Source: GCA-002779465 sp964596535
Lineage (GTDB): Bacteria; Desulfobacterota; Desulfobacteria; Desulfobacterales; UBA2156
Direction of reading: 5' to 3'
DNA: 16,093 nucleotides
Assembly (NCBI GenBank): GCA_964596535.1
Contig: CAZQUR010000066.1
Coordinates: forward strand, 1 to 16,093
The notes beneath the pieces are model-generated. The model searched no databases. It saw nothing but the letters and a program-made list of their open reading frames with translations, and was not told the DNA's origin. Shown in pieces: positions 1 through 7,248 of the stretch (position 1 is its first letter; every line of letters begins with the position of its first letter). The translations under genes and the position numbers were made by a program.

Positions 1-68
1 CACACGATTCGGAAAAAGCCGTTTCATCGGCTGGTCATTCACCCGGAAAAAAAGAAAGGAGGATTGTA

Positions 69-1367
69 ATGAGAACGCAGGCCCCTACCAAAATGCTTTT
101 CATGGTTTTTATGGCGGCGTGTTGCCTTTTTGCCTTTCAGGGGCAGGCAATTGCCGCGGACAAGATCGGATGGGTCGGTCCCGTCTACAAGGAACTGGCG
201 GAAAGCCTGACCAAGGGATTCAAGGAATATTATAAAAAAGCCCACGGCAAGGAAGTGGAAGTGACCTTCATCCATCCCGGCGGGTGGCCCGTTTGCCTGG
301 ACAAGGTGCGGACATGGGGCGACAAGCCGGATGCCGACATCTTTTTGGGGGCGGGGGCGCCGGCCCACGAAGTCTTGAAAAAGGAAGGCCGGATTGTGCC
401 TTACAAGCCCAAGGGGTGGGACATGGTTCCCGCCGAATCACACGGCATGAAGGTGAAAGATCAGGAAGGCTATTGGACTTGCTTCGCGCCGTGGATCGTC
501 ACCAATCTGTACAATGAAAAGGTGTTGAAAAAGCTACGCTTGCCCCCTCCGAAGACCTGGCAGGACCTGTTGAACCCCATTTATCGGGGAAACATCATCA
601 CGACACTCCCTTACGCGTCGGGAACCATGCATGAAACCGTTGAAATCATCCTGCAGGCTTTCGGGGAGGAAGACGGATGGGCTTATCTCAGGTCACTGGC
701 CGCCCAGTTTGCGCGTTTTTCCACCGGCAGCACGGACACCACGCAAATCGTCAGCCGCGGGGAGGTCCCCATCGGTCTTGCCCAGCCACAATTTAACGCA
801 ATGGTGGCCCGGCGGGACGGGTATCCGGTGCGGGACCTGCTTCCGGATAAAACCATTCTGGTCCCCGAAGCCGTGGCTCTCCTGAAAGGGGCCCCCAACG
901 AAGCCGTGGGAAAAATCTTCCTCGACTGGCTGTTCAGCATGGAAGGCCAGAAATACGTCCTTGAAGGCGGATACTTCGCCGTCCGTACTGACATCAAGTT
1001 CAGCAAATGGGAAAAAGAAGGCGTGGGCATGGCCTCCCATGCAATAAAGGCGCTCGGCGTGGACTCCTTCTGGGATTTGAAGGTGGATTTCATCGAGTAT
1101 GACCTGGATCTCGCCGCCAAGCGATGGGACGAGGTGAATAAGCACTACGAGTACGAAATCTACCGAAAATGGGGGAAATTGAAAGACAGCCTCTTTTTGA
1201 TCGAGGAAGTGGAAGAGGAAATCCAGGCGGCCAAGGCCGCAAATATGGATACCGCAAAAGCCGAAGAAAAGATTAAGGAAGCTCGAACGCTCTTCGGTAA
1301 AGAAGGGAATTACGCCGCCGCCCGGCTGGCCGCAGCTAAGGCCCGGGCCCTGCTCGTCGGTCCCTGA
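69..1367 (+). CDS. ABC transporter substrate-binding protein, AfuA/FbpA (iron(III)-type) family, with helical C-terminal extension
   Basis: Periplasmic solute-binding protein of a type I ABC importer. The 432-residue product starts with a signal peptide (hydrophobic core about residues 9-24, signal peptidase I-type site near A-I-A at 27-29). Residues 31-365 look like the AfuA/COG1840 family: features such as GGWPVCLDK (71-79), DADIFLGAGAP (88-98), LPPPKTWQDLL (158-168) and a GEVPIGLAQPQ segment (231-241). Residues about 375-430 form an additional Ala/Glu/Lys-rich, probably helical segment not usual in FbpA proteins, which are about 330-350 residues. AAAGGAGG at 55-62 gives an excellent ribosome binding site 6 bases before the ATG. 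The permease and ATPase genes follow on the same strand. The family takes Fe3+, but also phosphonates, thiamine and other ligands; I do not see the paired tyrosines of classical FbpA, so the substrate is open. Confidence 0.88.
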   Translation: MRTQAPTKMLFMVFMAACCLFAFQGQAIAADKIGWVGPVYKELAESLTKGFKEYYKKAHGKEVEVTFIHPGGWPVCLDKVRTWGDKPDADIFLGAGAPAHEVLKKEGRIVPYKPKGWDMVPAESHGMKVKDQEGYWTCFAPWIVTNLYNEKVLKKLRLPPPKTWQDLLNPIYRGNIITTLPYASGTMHETVEIILQAFGEEDGWAYLRSLAAQFARFSTGSTDTTQIVSRGEVPIGLAQPQFNAMVARRDGYPVRDLLPDKTILVPEAVALLKGAPNEAVGKIFLDWLFSMEGQKYVLEGGYFAVRTDIKFSKWEKEGVGMASHAIKALGVDSFWDLKVDFIEYDLDLAAKRWDEVNKHYEYEIYRKWGKLKDSLFLIEEVEEEIQAAKAANMDTAKAEEKIKEARTLFGKEGNYAAARLAAAKARALLVGP

Positions 1368-1406
1368 GCCTCCCGGGGATTCGGCTTTTCGGTAACAATC
1401 GTGGAC

Positions 1407-1443
1407 AGCGCGGACGGGCGGGGGAGGGTCCGCCCGCGCTTTT
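1407..1443 (+). terminator. GC-rich hairpin with short T run between binding-protein and permease genes (attenuating terminator)
   Basis: Arms 1407-1419 and 1428-1440 pair over 13 positions with one A-C mismatch and one G-U pair; the loop is 8 bases and TTTT follows (1440-1443). The T run is short, so partial termination or protection of the upstream mRNA end is more likely than a full stop. This fits the common need for more binding protein than permease. Confidence 0.6.
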
Positions 1444-1470
1444 CCCTGGAGCCCCCATCGAGGAAATCTC

Positions 1471-3147
1471 ATGACGCGCGGCGGCAATTATCTGGCGTTG
1501 GCCCTTTGGTCCATCATTGCCTTTTTTGTTATATACCCCCTGTCGATTCTGATCTTTGAAAGTTTCAAAATTGTTGAAACGGGAAGCCTGGGGCTTCAGA
1601 ATTATCTGGGCTTTTTTCAAGACGGTTATTATCTGAAGACCTTCGGAAACACGCTTTTTCTGAGCACACTTGTCCTTTTGACCAGCACCGTTTTCGGGAT
1701 CCCCCTGGCGTACATTTTGGCCCGCTACCGGCAATACGGAAAAACGGTTTTTACGGCGCTGATCCTCCTGCCCATCGTGCTTCCGGCATACGCCGGAATT
1801 TTCGCCTTCATCATCTTTTTCGGAAAATACGGCACCGTCAATCTGCTCTTGATGGATTTCGGTCTCATCGAAACCCCCATCAATTTCATTTACGGCATCC
1901 ACGGGCTGGTCTTCATCCAGGCCCTGCACATGCTCCCCTTCATCGTCTTGAGCCTTTCAGCCGGTTTTACCAATATCGATCCGGCGTTCGAAGAGGCCGC
2001 GGAGGTGGAAGGGGCCAGCGGATTCAGGCGTTTCATCACGGTGACGCTCCCTTTGTGCACGCCAAGCTACCTGGCAGGAGCGGTTATCGTTTTTTTGTGG
2101 CCTTTCACGGACTGGCTGACCCCCTTGATTTTGGGACAGGTGGACTATCTCCCCTCGGTGGCCTATATCAACATCGCCTATCACTTCACGGACATGCACC
2201 GAAAATACATGGGGATTGTCGCCGTGGTGGTTTCTTCCACCGTCTGCGTCGCACTCTTTTTGGTCGCCCGGTGGTGGGTGGAAAGGAAAAAATACACCGG
2301 CCTTTCCAAGGGAACCACCTCCGAAGGACGGGTCATCGAGCCCGGCCTTTTGATCAAATCCGGATCCTATCTATACATGATCTTCATTGCGGGGCTGGTC
2401 CTTGTGATCCCTATCGTCCTGGGCTTGTCCGCCTTTTCGCGGCGCTGGGTCTTCGAAGCGTTTCCCACCCATTGGACCCTCGAAAATTTTCGGGTCATTT
2501 TACTGGAAACGCCCCTGTTGATCAAAAATTCTTTTGTTTTCAGCACCATCGCCCTAGTTTTCGGTGTCCTCTTCGGCCTTCCCGCCGCCTATATCATCGT
2601 CCGGACCCATGTTCGGGGCAAAAACGCCCTCGATTTTGTCATCACCCTGATGCTGGCATTTCCGGGGATGGCCGTGGGCGTGAGCTATCTTTTAACGTTC
2701 TGGGAAGGCATCCCCTTGGCCACCCACTGGATCATCATGCCGTTGGCGCTTTTTGCCCGGCGCCTGCCGTATTTTTTACGCATGGCCCATTCGTCTTATC
2801 TGCAACTCGATGTTTCCCTGGAAGAGGCCTCCGAAGTCTCGGGAGTAGGAAAATTCAGGACCTTTTTAAGCATCTCGCTGCCCCTTTTGCTGAAGGGGGT
2901 TCTCGTGGGCGTGGTGATGTTTTTCATCATGGCGTTTCAGGAAATCTCCACCGCCATATTTCTTTATCGCGGGGGATGGGAAACGCTTCCCATCGGCATT
3001 TTTTTAAACTGGCACCGGGGAATGGAATTCGGCATCGCCGCCGCCATGGCGTTTTTGATGATCGTCATCACCTTCATCCTGCTGCTCATTATCGCCAGGA
3101 TCGGCGGCGGGATGCTCAAGGCGGCCTGGGGTCCCGGCGGGAGTTGA
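1471..3147 (+). CDS. ABC transporter permease, fused two-domain FbpB/ThiP type
   Basis: Inner-membrane channel of the importer, 558 residues, about twice the length of a single BPD_transp_1 permease. It is very hydrophobic, with about 12 predicted membrane segments in two halves. Each half carries an EAA loop, the cytoplasmic contact for the ATPase: EEAAEVEGASG beginning at residue 174 and EEASEVSGVG beginning at residue 451, both followed by LPL. A polar linker at about residues 265-295 joins the halves. One chain carrying both channel halves is typical of iron(III) and thiamine importers of this family. ATG at 1471 is preceded by GAGGAAA at 1460-1466. The gene lies between the binding protein and the ATPase, so they should form one transporter. 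Confidence 0.92.
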   Translation: MTRGGNYLALALWSIIAFFVIYPLSILIFESFKIVETGSLGLQNYLGFFQDGYYLKTFGNTLFLSTLVLLTSTVFGIPLAYILARYRQYGKTVFTALILLPIVLPAYAGIFAFIIFFGKYGTVNLLLMDFGLIETPINFIYGIHGLVFIQALHMLPFIVLSLSAGFTNIDPAFEEAAEVEGASGFRRFITVTLPLCTPSYLAGAVIVFLWPFTDWLTPLILGQVDYLPSVAYINIAYHFTDMHRKYMGIVAVVVSSTVCVALFLVARWWVERKKYTGLSKGTTSEGRVIEPGLLIKSGSYLYMIFIAGLVLVIPIVLGLSAFSRRWVFEAFPTHWTLENFRVILLETPLLIKNSFVFSTIALVFGVLFGLPAAYIIVRTHVRGKNALDFVITLMLAFPGMAVGVSYLLTFWEGIPLATHWIIMPLALFARRLPYFLRMAHSSYLQLDVSLEEASEVSGVGKFRTFLSISLPLLLKGVLVGVVMFFIMAFQEISTAIFLYRGGWETLPIGIFLNWHRGMEFGIAAAMAFLMIVITFILLLIIARIGGGMLKAAWGPGGS

Positions 3148-3192
3148 TCCGGAACCCCCGGAACCGATATGAATCAAAGGAGAACCGTTTGA

Positions 3193-4275
3193 ATGGCCTT
3201 TATTGAAATCAATGATCTCTTCAAGCGCTATAAAAACGTGGTGGCCGTAAACCGCATCCGCCTGGTGGTGGAACAAGGGGAGATGCTGACCCTTCTGGGG
3301 CCCAGCGGATGCGGGAAGACCACCACCCTTCGATGCATCGCCGGACTGGAAAATCCCGAGGGAGGGGACATTGTCATCGACGGCAAATCCATGCTCAAAA
3401 AAGGATTTGTCCCGCCTTCCAAACGGGGCATCGGCATGGTCTTTCAAAATTACGCCGTCTGGCCTCACATGAAAGTGTCCCAAAACGTTGTGTACGGCCT
3501 CAAGTTTCAAAAGATTCCCAAAAAAGAGATCGACGCGCGCGCCCGGGCCGTCCTCGAACTGGTGGGGCTCGGCGGCCTGGAAAACCGCTATCCTGGACAG
3601 CTGAGCGGCGGCCAGCAGCAACGGGTGGCCCTGGCGCGGGCCCTGGTAAGAAATCCCAAGGTGCTTCTGCTGGATGAACCCCTGAGCAACCTCGATGCCA
3701 AACTGCGGGAAAAAATGCGTTTTGAGATCAAGAGCCTGGTTCGACGGATGGAGATCACGGCCGTCTACGTCACCCACGATCAGGCCGAAGCCATGGTCAT
3801 TTCAGACCGCATCGCCGTCATGGAATCGGGGAATATCGCCCAAATCGGGACCCCGGTGGAAATCTATGAAACCCCCGCCAACCGCTTCGTGGCCGATTTT
3901 ATCGGCACGACCAACTTCATTTCAGGAGAAATTCTCGACACGCCGCCGGTCCCGGGCAAGATCTTTGTACAAACCGGTTTCTGCGAACGCCTGCGATGCC
4001 GCGCAAACGAACAGGCGGAATTGTCGCCGGGCAGCCGTGCATACGTCTCCATCCGCCCCGAAGACGTGGAGGTCTGTCCCGAACCCACGGACGTCTCCGA
4101 AAACCTTTTCAAAGGGAGCATCGCCCACAAGGCGTATTTAGGCAATTTCATGGTCCTTTTCGTCGATATGGGGGATACGGAGGTCCGGGTACAGGTTCCC
4201 TATCATGTGGCCCAGGAAGAAGGGGATTCGGTCTTTTTATATTTGAATCCTGAAAAATGCGTCATCCTGCCGTGA
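3193..4275 (+). CDS. ABC transporter ATP-binding protein, FbpC/PotA type with TOBE domain
   Basis: Cytoplasmic ATPase that powers the importer, 360 residues, the normal length for this group. The nucleotide-binding domain occupies about residues 3-240: Walker A GPSGCGKT (36-43), Q-loop Q85, signature LSGGQQQR (137-144), Walker B VLLLDEP (157-163) and the switch histidine H195 in VTHDQAEA. A regulatory TOBE-like region fills about 280-355, including SIRPEDVEV (286-294). AAAGGAGAA at 3176-3184 lies 8 bases before the ATG. It is 45 bases after the permease stop and completes a binding-protein, permease, ATPase order. Motifs are intact, so it should be active. Substrate cannot be read from the ATPase. 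Confidence 0.93.
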   Translation: MAFIEINDLFKRYKNVVAVNRIRLVVEQGEMLTLLGPSGCGKTTTLRCIAGLENPEGGDIVIDGKSMLKKGFVPPSKRGIGMVFQNYAVWPHMKVSQNVVYGLKFQKIPKKEIDARARAVLELVGLGGLENRYPGQLSGGQQQRVALARALVRNPKVLLLDEPLSNLDAKLREKMRFEIKSLVRRMEITAVYVTHDQAEAMVISDRIAVMESGNIAQIGTPVEIYETPANRFVADFIGTTNFISGEILDTPPVPGKIFVQTGFCERLRCRANEQAELSPGSRAYVSIRPEDVEVCPEPTDVSENLFKGSIAHKAYLGNFMVLFVDMGDTEVRVQVPYHVAQEEGDSVFLYLNPEKCVILP

Positions 4276-4292
4276 AACACGGGGGTCTTTAA

Positions 4293-4316
4293 AAATCGCG
4301 GATTCGATTTCTTTTC
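4293..4316 (+). terminator. Weak possible terminator after the ABC transporter operon
   Basis: AAATCG (4293-4298) and CGATTT (4305-4310) can form a 6-bp stem with a 6-base loop, followed by a pyrimidine stretch CTTTTC. The stem is AT-rich and short. It lies just after the ATPase stop and before a separate promoter, the right place for a terminator, but the structure is marginal. Confidence 0.3.
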
Positions 4317-4320
4317 TTCC

Positions 4321-4349
4321 TCGACATCCATGACCTTTCCACTTATACT
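4321..4349 (+). promoter_or_regulatory. Sigma70-type promoter for the thioredoxin-reductase-like gene
   Basis: TCGACA (4321-4326, 5 of 6 matches to the -35 consensus), a 17-base spacer and TATACT (4344-4349, 5 of 6 matches to the -10 consensus). Transcription would start near 4356, giving a leader of about 72 bases. The ribosome site AAGGGAG (4416-4422) is 5 bases before the ATG. This separates the gene from the ABC operon. Confidence 0.65.
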
Positions 4350-4427
4350 CTTTACTCGATTGATCTTGTCGAAATTTTCCTTTAAAAAGGACCATAGAGA
4401 TCCATTTGGAAACACAAGGGAGTATCC

Positions 4428-5345
4428 ATGGTTCAAAAACGCTATGACGTGATTATTCTGGGAACCGGCCCGGCCGGCCTTCAAGCGGCCATCCATGCCG
4501 CCCGGAAAAAAGTGTCGGTCCTGGTGGTGGGAAAATCCGAAAAAAGCAGCCTCTTTCATGCCCACGTGGAAAACTTTTGCTGCATCTTCGATCTGTCGGG
4601 CGAGGCGATGCTCCAAACCGGAAGGGAGCAGGCCCAGGGCTTCGGCGCCGAATTTCTGGATGAAGATGTCCTTGGCATCGAGCCCAAAGATGCCGTTTTT
4701 GAAGTGGAAACGGAAAGCGGGACCGCCTTTTCCGGAAAAGCCCTCATCATCGCCACGGGGACCCAAAGAAACCGCCTTAATGTTCCGGGCGAAAAAGAAT
4801 TTTTAGGCCGCGGAGTGAGCTACTGCGTGGAATGCGATGCCAACTTCTTCAAAGGAGAAGACGTGGCCGTCGTGGGCGGGGAAAGCGCCGCGGCCGGCGG
4901 GGTGTTGACCCTTTTGTCCGATGCCGGGTCGGTGCACATGATCTTCAAAACCTTGAATGTCACCCCGGCGCTGAAGGAACGCCTCATTCAGAGCAACGTC
5001 ATTCTCCACGAAGGGGCTGAGGTCAAAGAAATCTTCGGTAAAACGCAGGTGGACGGGATCGCCTTGAAAGACGGCTCCCGCATCGCCGTTTCGGGGGTTT
5101 TCATCGAACTGGGCGCCAAGGGGGTCATGGACCTGGCCACGTCCCTCGGTATCCGCCTCGATGACTCCATGCGGTATATCGAAACCAAAAAGAAGATGGA
5201 AACCAACATTCCCGGAATATTCGCCGCCGGGGACGTGTGCGGCCCGCCGTGGCAGATGGCCAAGGCGGTCGGGGAAGGATGCGTGGCGGGTATCATGGCG
5301 GCCGATTACGCCAAAGCGATGGGAGCATCGGGGTTTCGGGAATAA
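4428..5345 (+). CDS. FAD-dependent disulfide oxidoreductase, thioredoxin reductase-like, with atypical NAD(P) site
   Basis: Cytoplasmic flavoprotein of 305 residues, the length of low-molecular-weight thioredoxin reductases. FAD-binding motif GTGPAGLQA (12-20), ATGTQ (109-113), redox-active CVECD (133-137, where classical enzymes have CATCD), second dinucleotide motif VVGGESAAAGG (148-158) and the FAD-closing motif GIFAAGDV (263-270) occur in the expected order. Unlike NADPH enzymes, the second Rossmann unit has GGESA where GGGDSA is usual, and the stretch where HRR normally reads the 2'-phosphate is VHMIFKTLN (169-177), without arginine. The electron donor may therefore be NADH, ferredoxin or something else. 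It has its own promoter and terminator. Function as a thioredoxin reductase is likely but not proven; another small disulfide protein may be the partner. Confidence 0.85.
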   Translation: MVQKRYDVIILGTGPAGLQAAIHAARKKVSVLVVGKSEKSSLFHAHVENFCCIFDLSGEAMLQTGREQAQGFGAEFLDEDVLGIEPKDAVFEVETESGTAFSGKALIIATGTQRNRLNVPGEKEFLGRGVSYCVECDANFFKGEDVAVVGGESAAAGGVLTLLSDAGSVHMIFKTLNVTPALKERLIQSNVILHEGAEVKEIFGKTQVDGIALKDGSRIAVSGVFIELGAKGVMDLATSLGIRLDDSMRYIETKKKMETNIPGIFAAGDVCGPPWQMAKAVGEGCVAGIMAADYAKAMGASGFRE

Positions 5346-5351
5346 TTCCTG

Positions 5352-5384
5352 AAAAGGATCCGCGTATCCGAATGGATCCTTTTT
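5352..5384 (+). terminator. Intrinsic terminator after the thioredoxin-reductase-like gene
   Basis: Perfect 10-bp inverted repeat AAAAGGATCC (5352-5361) and GGATCCTTTT (5374-5383), 12-base loop, T run to 5384, six bases after the stop codon. The A/T flanks make it potentially active in both directions, so it could also stop leftward transcription from the short-chain dehydrogenase gene. Confidence 0.8.
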
Positions 5385-5420
5385 GCTTTCCAGAACGCCC
5401 AAACATTCACAATTGACAAA

Positions 5421-6032
5421 ATGAAAATTCTCATTTGCGCTGCCGGCCGGATCACCGATGAACTCCTCAAGCGCATCGGCGAGAATTGGCAGATCACCTT
5501 GATCGATAAAACCGCAGACAAACTGGCGCCCTTTTCCAACCGGTTTCCCAGCGTGGTGCGTCTTTTGGCCGAAGACGCCTCCAGCCCCGTGGTGCTGGAA
5601 AACGCCGGATTGTCCGAACAGGACTGCGTCCTGGCCCTGACCAATGAAGACCCCGTAAAACTGGCCATTGTCCGGTTTGCAAAGGAAGCGGACGTCAAAA
5701 ACGTCCTTTCCATGGAATGGTTGATCTTCACCGCAAAACTGCTGGGCGTTGCGATCCTGGTCAAAGTCCTGCCGAGCCTGCTCTTTGTATTCGGCGGATT
5801 ATCCTTTTTCCGATCTTTTCATTCGTGCATGGGGTCTATTCAAAGGTTTCCCCCAGAAGTTTTTTCGCGGGAAGAAGGATCTCGTTGTCGTCGTAACTCA
5901 CGAATCGCCCCGAAAAGACCTTGGGCGCGGCCAGGGCCAGCCATGCGATGCTGCGGCCGGGGATTTCTGGGGGCTCAAGGGTATTTTTTTCTTTTAACGA
6001 CAGGTAATACCCCGCTTCATCGGACGGCATGA
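5421..6032 (+). pseudogene. Truncated TrkA_N-type NAD-binding protein with unrelated tail
   Basis: Residues 1-97 resemble a TrkA_N Rossmann domain as found in potassium-uptake regulators: start MKILICAAGR, LIDKTADKL (27-35), LLAEDASSPVVLENAGL (48-64), VLALTNEDPVKLAIVRFA (70-87) and KNVLS (93-97). The family continues with the rest of the domain and often a TrkA_C domain. Here, from codon 98 (ATG at 5712), the frame changes character into a hydrophobic stretch (about 100-132) and then reads antisense through the last 197 bases of the convergent dehydrogenase gene, with a low-complexity Arg/Pro-rich tail. The glycine motif is weak (A7, T12 at the first and third glycine positions). No ribosome binding site is visible before the ATG, and the gene starts 36 bases after a terminator. 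I read it as a 3'-deleted remnant; a short expressed protein cannot be excluded. Confidence 0.6.
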
Positions 6033-6627
6033 CGGCGGGGCCTTCCCGCCGAATCTTTTCCTGCATTAAAGTGTCCACCACTCCCGGCCGTACGGCGACA
6101 CATGTCACATCCGGCTCTTCCTTCGCCAACACGCTGTTCAACTGGTTCAATGCGGCCTTGGAGGCACAATATGCGCTTCCCCCGTAGATGGGGTGATACG
6201 CCGCGCCGCTGCTCACGCTGACGATCCGGCCGTGTTGTTTCCGTAAATAGGGAATCGCTTCTTTCATCAGGTAAAACGGCCCCAGCACGTTCACCTCCAG
6301 GTTGCGCCGCCACCGGGCCGGGTCGGCTTCGGCCACCGTGGACAACGGATCCAGGATGCCGGCATTGTTCACCAAGCCGTCGAGCGCTCCAAAGCGTTTC
6401 ACGGTCTCGGCCACGCAGGCAGCGCACTGATCCGGATCCGCCACATCGGCGGGAAACAGGTGAGCCGTCCCGCCCAAACCGGTCACGCGGGAATCGACCC
6501 TTTTCAACGCGGCTTCGGAGCGGGCCGTGAGCACCACGGTGGCCGCCGCCTTTCCCAGCCAGCAGGCCACCGCCGCCCCCACGCCCCGGGAAGCGCCGGT
6601 GACGATCATCACGGGGTTTTCCTTCAT
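5836..6627 (-). CDS. Short-chain dehydrogenase/reductase (SDR) family oxidoreductase
   Basis: Classical SDR of 263 residues, the normal length. The NAD(P)-binding motif TGASRGVG is at 10-17, DVAD at 61-64, NNAG at 87-90, the catalytic serine region SVSSG at 137-141, and the active-site YCASK (Y153, K157), followed by RPGVVDT (180-186). R37 in TARS, after the second strand, suggests NADPH preference. It resembles the benzil/sepiapterin reductase-like branch, but substrate cannot be assigned. AAAGGAG lies 10 bases before the ATG in the mRNA. It has a divergent promoter region shared with the Nudix gene and overlaps the tail of the broken TrkA-like frame at its 3' end. No obvious pathway partner is adjacent. 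Confidence 0.92.
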   Translation of the reverse strand: MKENPVMIVTGASRGVGAAVACWLGKAAATVVLTARSEAALKRVDSRVTGLGGTAHLFPADVADPDQCAACVAETVKRFGALDGLVNNAGILDPLSTVAEADPARWRRNLEVNVLGPFYLMKEAIPYLRKQHGRIVSVSSGAAYHPIYGGSAYCASKAALNQLNSVLAKEEPDVTCVAVRPGVVDTLMQEKIRREGPAVMPSDEAGYYLSLKEKNTLEPPEIPGRSIAWLALAAPKVFSGRFVSYDDNEILLPAKKLLGETFE

Positions 6628-6665
6628 TGCCGTTCATCTCCTTTCTTTCATGTTATTTCAAGGGA

Positions 6666-6694
6666 TTGTCAATCATAGGAAAGATTGATACAAA
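6666..6694 (+). promoter_or_regulatory. Possible divergent promoter for the Nudix-purN operon
   Basis: TTGTCA (6666-6671, 5 of 6), 17-base spacer, TACAAA (6689-6694, 4 of 6). It lies face to face with the SDR promoter over almost the same bases. The -10 match is weaker, so this is tentative. Confidence 0.35.
6669..6688. promoter_or_regulatory. Inverted repeat overlapping the divergent promoters (possible operator)
   Basis: TCAATC (6669-6674) and GATTGA (6683-6688) form a perfect 6-bp dyad separated by 8 bases. It sits inside both promoter cores, where a repressor could silence the SDR and Nudix genes together. No regulator gene is present in the window, and a dyad this short may be chance. 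Confidence 0.35.
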
Positions 6695-6699
6695 GTCAA
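6672..6699 (-). promoter_or_regulatory. Promoter for the SDR gene
   Basis: Read on the minus strand: TTGACT (6694-6699, 5 of 6), 16-base spacer, TATGAT (6672-6677, 5 of 6). Transcription would begin near 6665, leaving a leader of about 38 bases with the ribosome site in it. This is one of the two best promoter matches in the window. Confidence 0.6.
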
Positions 6700-6730
6700 G
6701 AAAGGGAAAATCGGAAAGAGGCTTCATGTC

Positions 6731-7231
6731 ATGGCCGATGAACGGAGATTGACTGCAGGGGCGCCGGACGCCGGCGGCGCCTATCCCCCGTACCCGCGGG
6801 TGGCAGTGGGTGCCGTCGTTTTTCACGAGAACCGGGTCCTTTTGGTCAAGCGGGGGAAGCCCCCGGCAAAAGGCGTATGGGCCATTCCCGGCGGAACGGT
6901 GCAACTGGGGGAATCCCTCCAGGAAGCGGCCCGCCGGGAAATCCTGGAAGAAACCGGGATTTTCATTGAGGCCAAAGATCCCGTTTATATCTTCGACAAG
7001 GTGGAGCGGGATGCACAGAGGTGCGTGCGGTTCCACTACGTGATCATCGACTTGTCCGCCGAATATTTGGGCGGCACGCTGCGCCCCGGAGACGACGCGG
7101 AAGACGCCTGCTGGGCCGCCCCGGAAGATCTTGCCCGCCTTGCCCTCAGTGATCAAACGCGACAACTCCTGGGGCAACAATTCGGCTTTGAACACCGAGT
7201 CGCTGCCCCCGGCGGCGTTGAAAGCGCCTAA
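6731..7231 (+). CDS. Nudix hydrolase, ADP-ribose pyrophosphatase-like
   Basis: Cytoplasmic hydrolase of nucleoside diphosphates linked to another group, 166 residues. The full Nudix signature is present: G55, E61, then REILEETG (69-76) with the metal-binding REXXEE core. It follows AVGAVVFHENRVLLVKRG (25-42) and GVWAIPGG (48-55), typical of ADP-ribose or 8-oxo-nucleotide hydrolases. The proline-rich start PPYPRVAVG is common in the ADPR group; substrate is inferred only. The ribosome site AAAGAGG (6715-6721) is 9 bases before the ATG. The purN-like gene starts 17 bases after its stop, so the two are probably co-transcribed. Confidence 0.9.
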   Translation: MADERRLTAGAPDAGGAYPPYPRVAVGAVVFHENRVLLVKRGKPPAKGVWAIPGGTVQLGESLQEAARREILEETGIFIEAKDPVYIFDKVERDAQRCVRFHYVIIDLSAEYLGGTLRPGDDAEDACWAAPEDLARLALSDQTRQLLGQQFGFEHRVAAPGGVESA

Positions 7232-7248
7232 GGGCAAAAAGATGCGTC

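Noticed and set aside
1..68. Search for a Fur box or metal-responsive operator before the ABC transporter
   Set aside because: Only 68 bases are available, and I see no convincing dyad; a 5-bp AGCCG/CGGCT repeat at 17-32 is too short to interpret.
2055..3206. A 383-codon plus-strand frame inside the permease gene
   Set aside because: It is a shifted frame of the permease, with His/Arg/Gly-rich composition and no ribosome site or domain.
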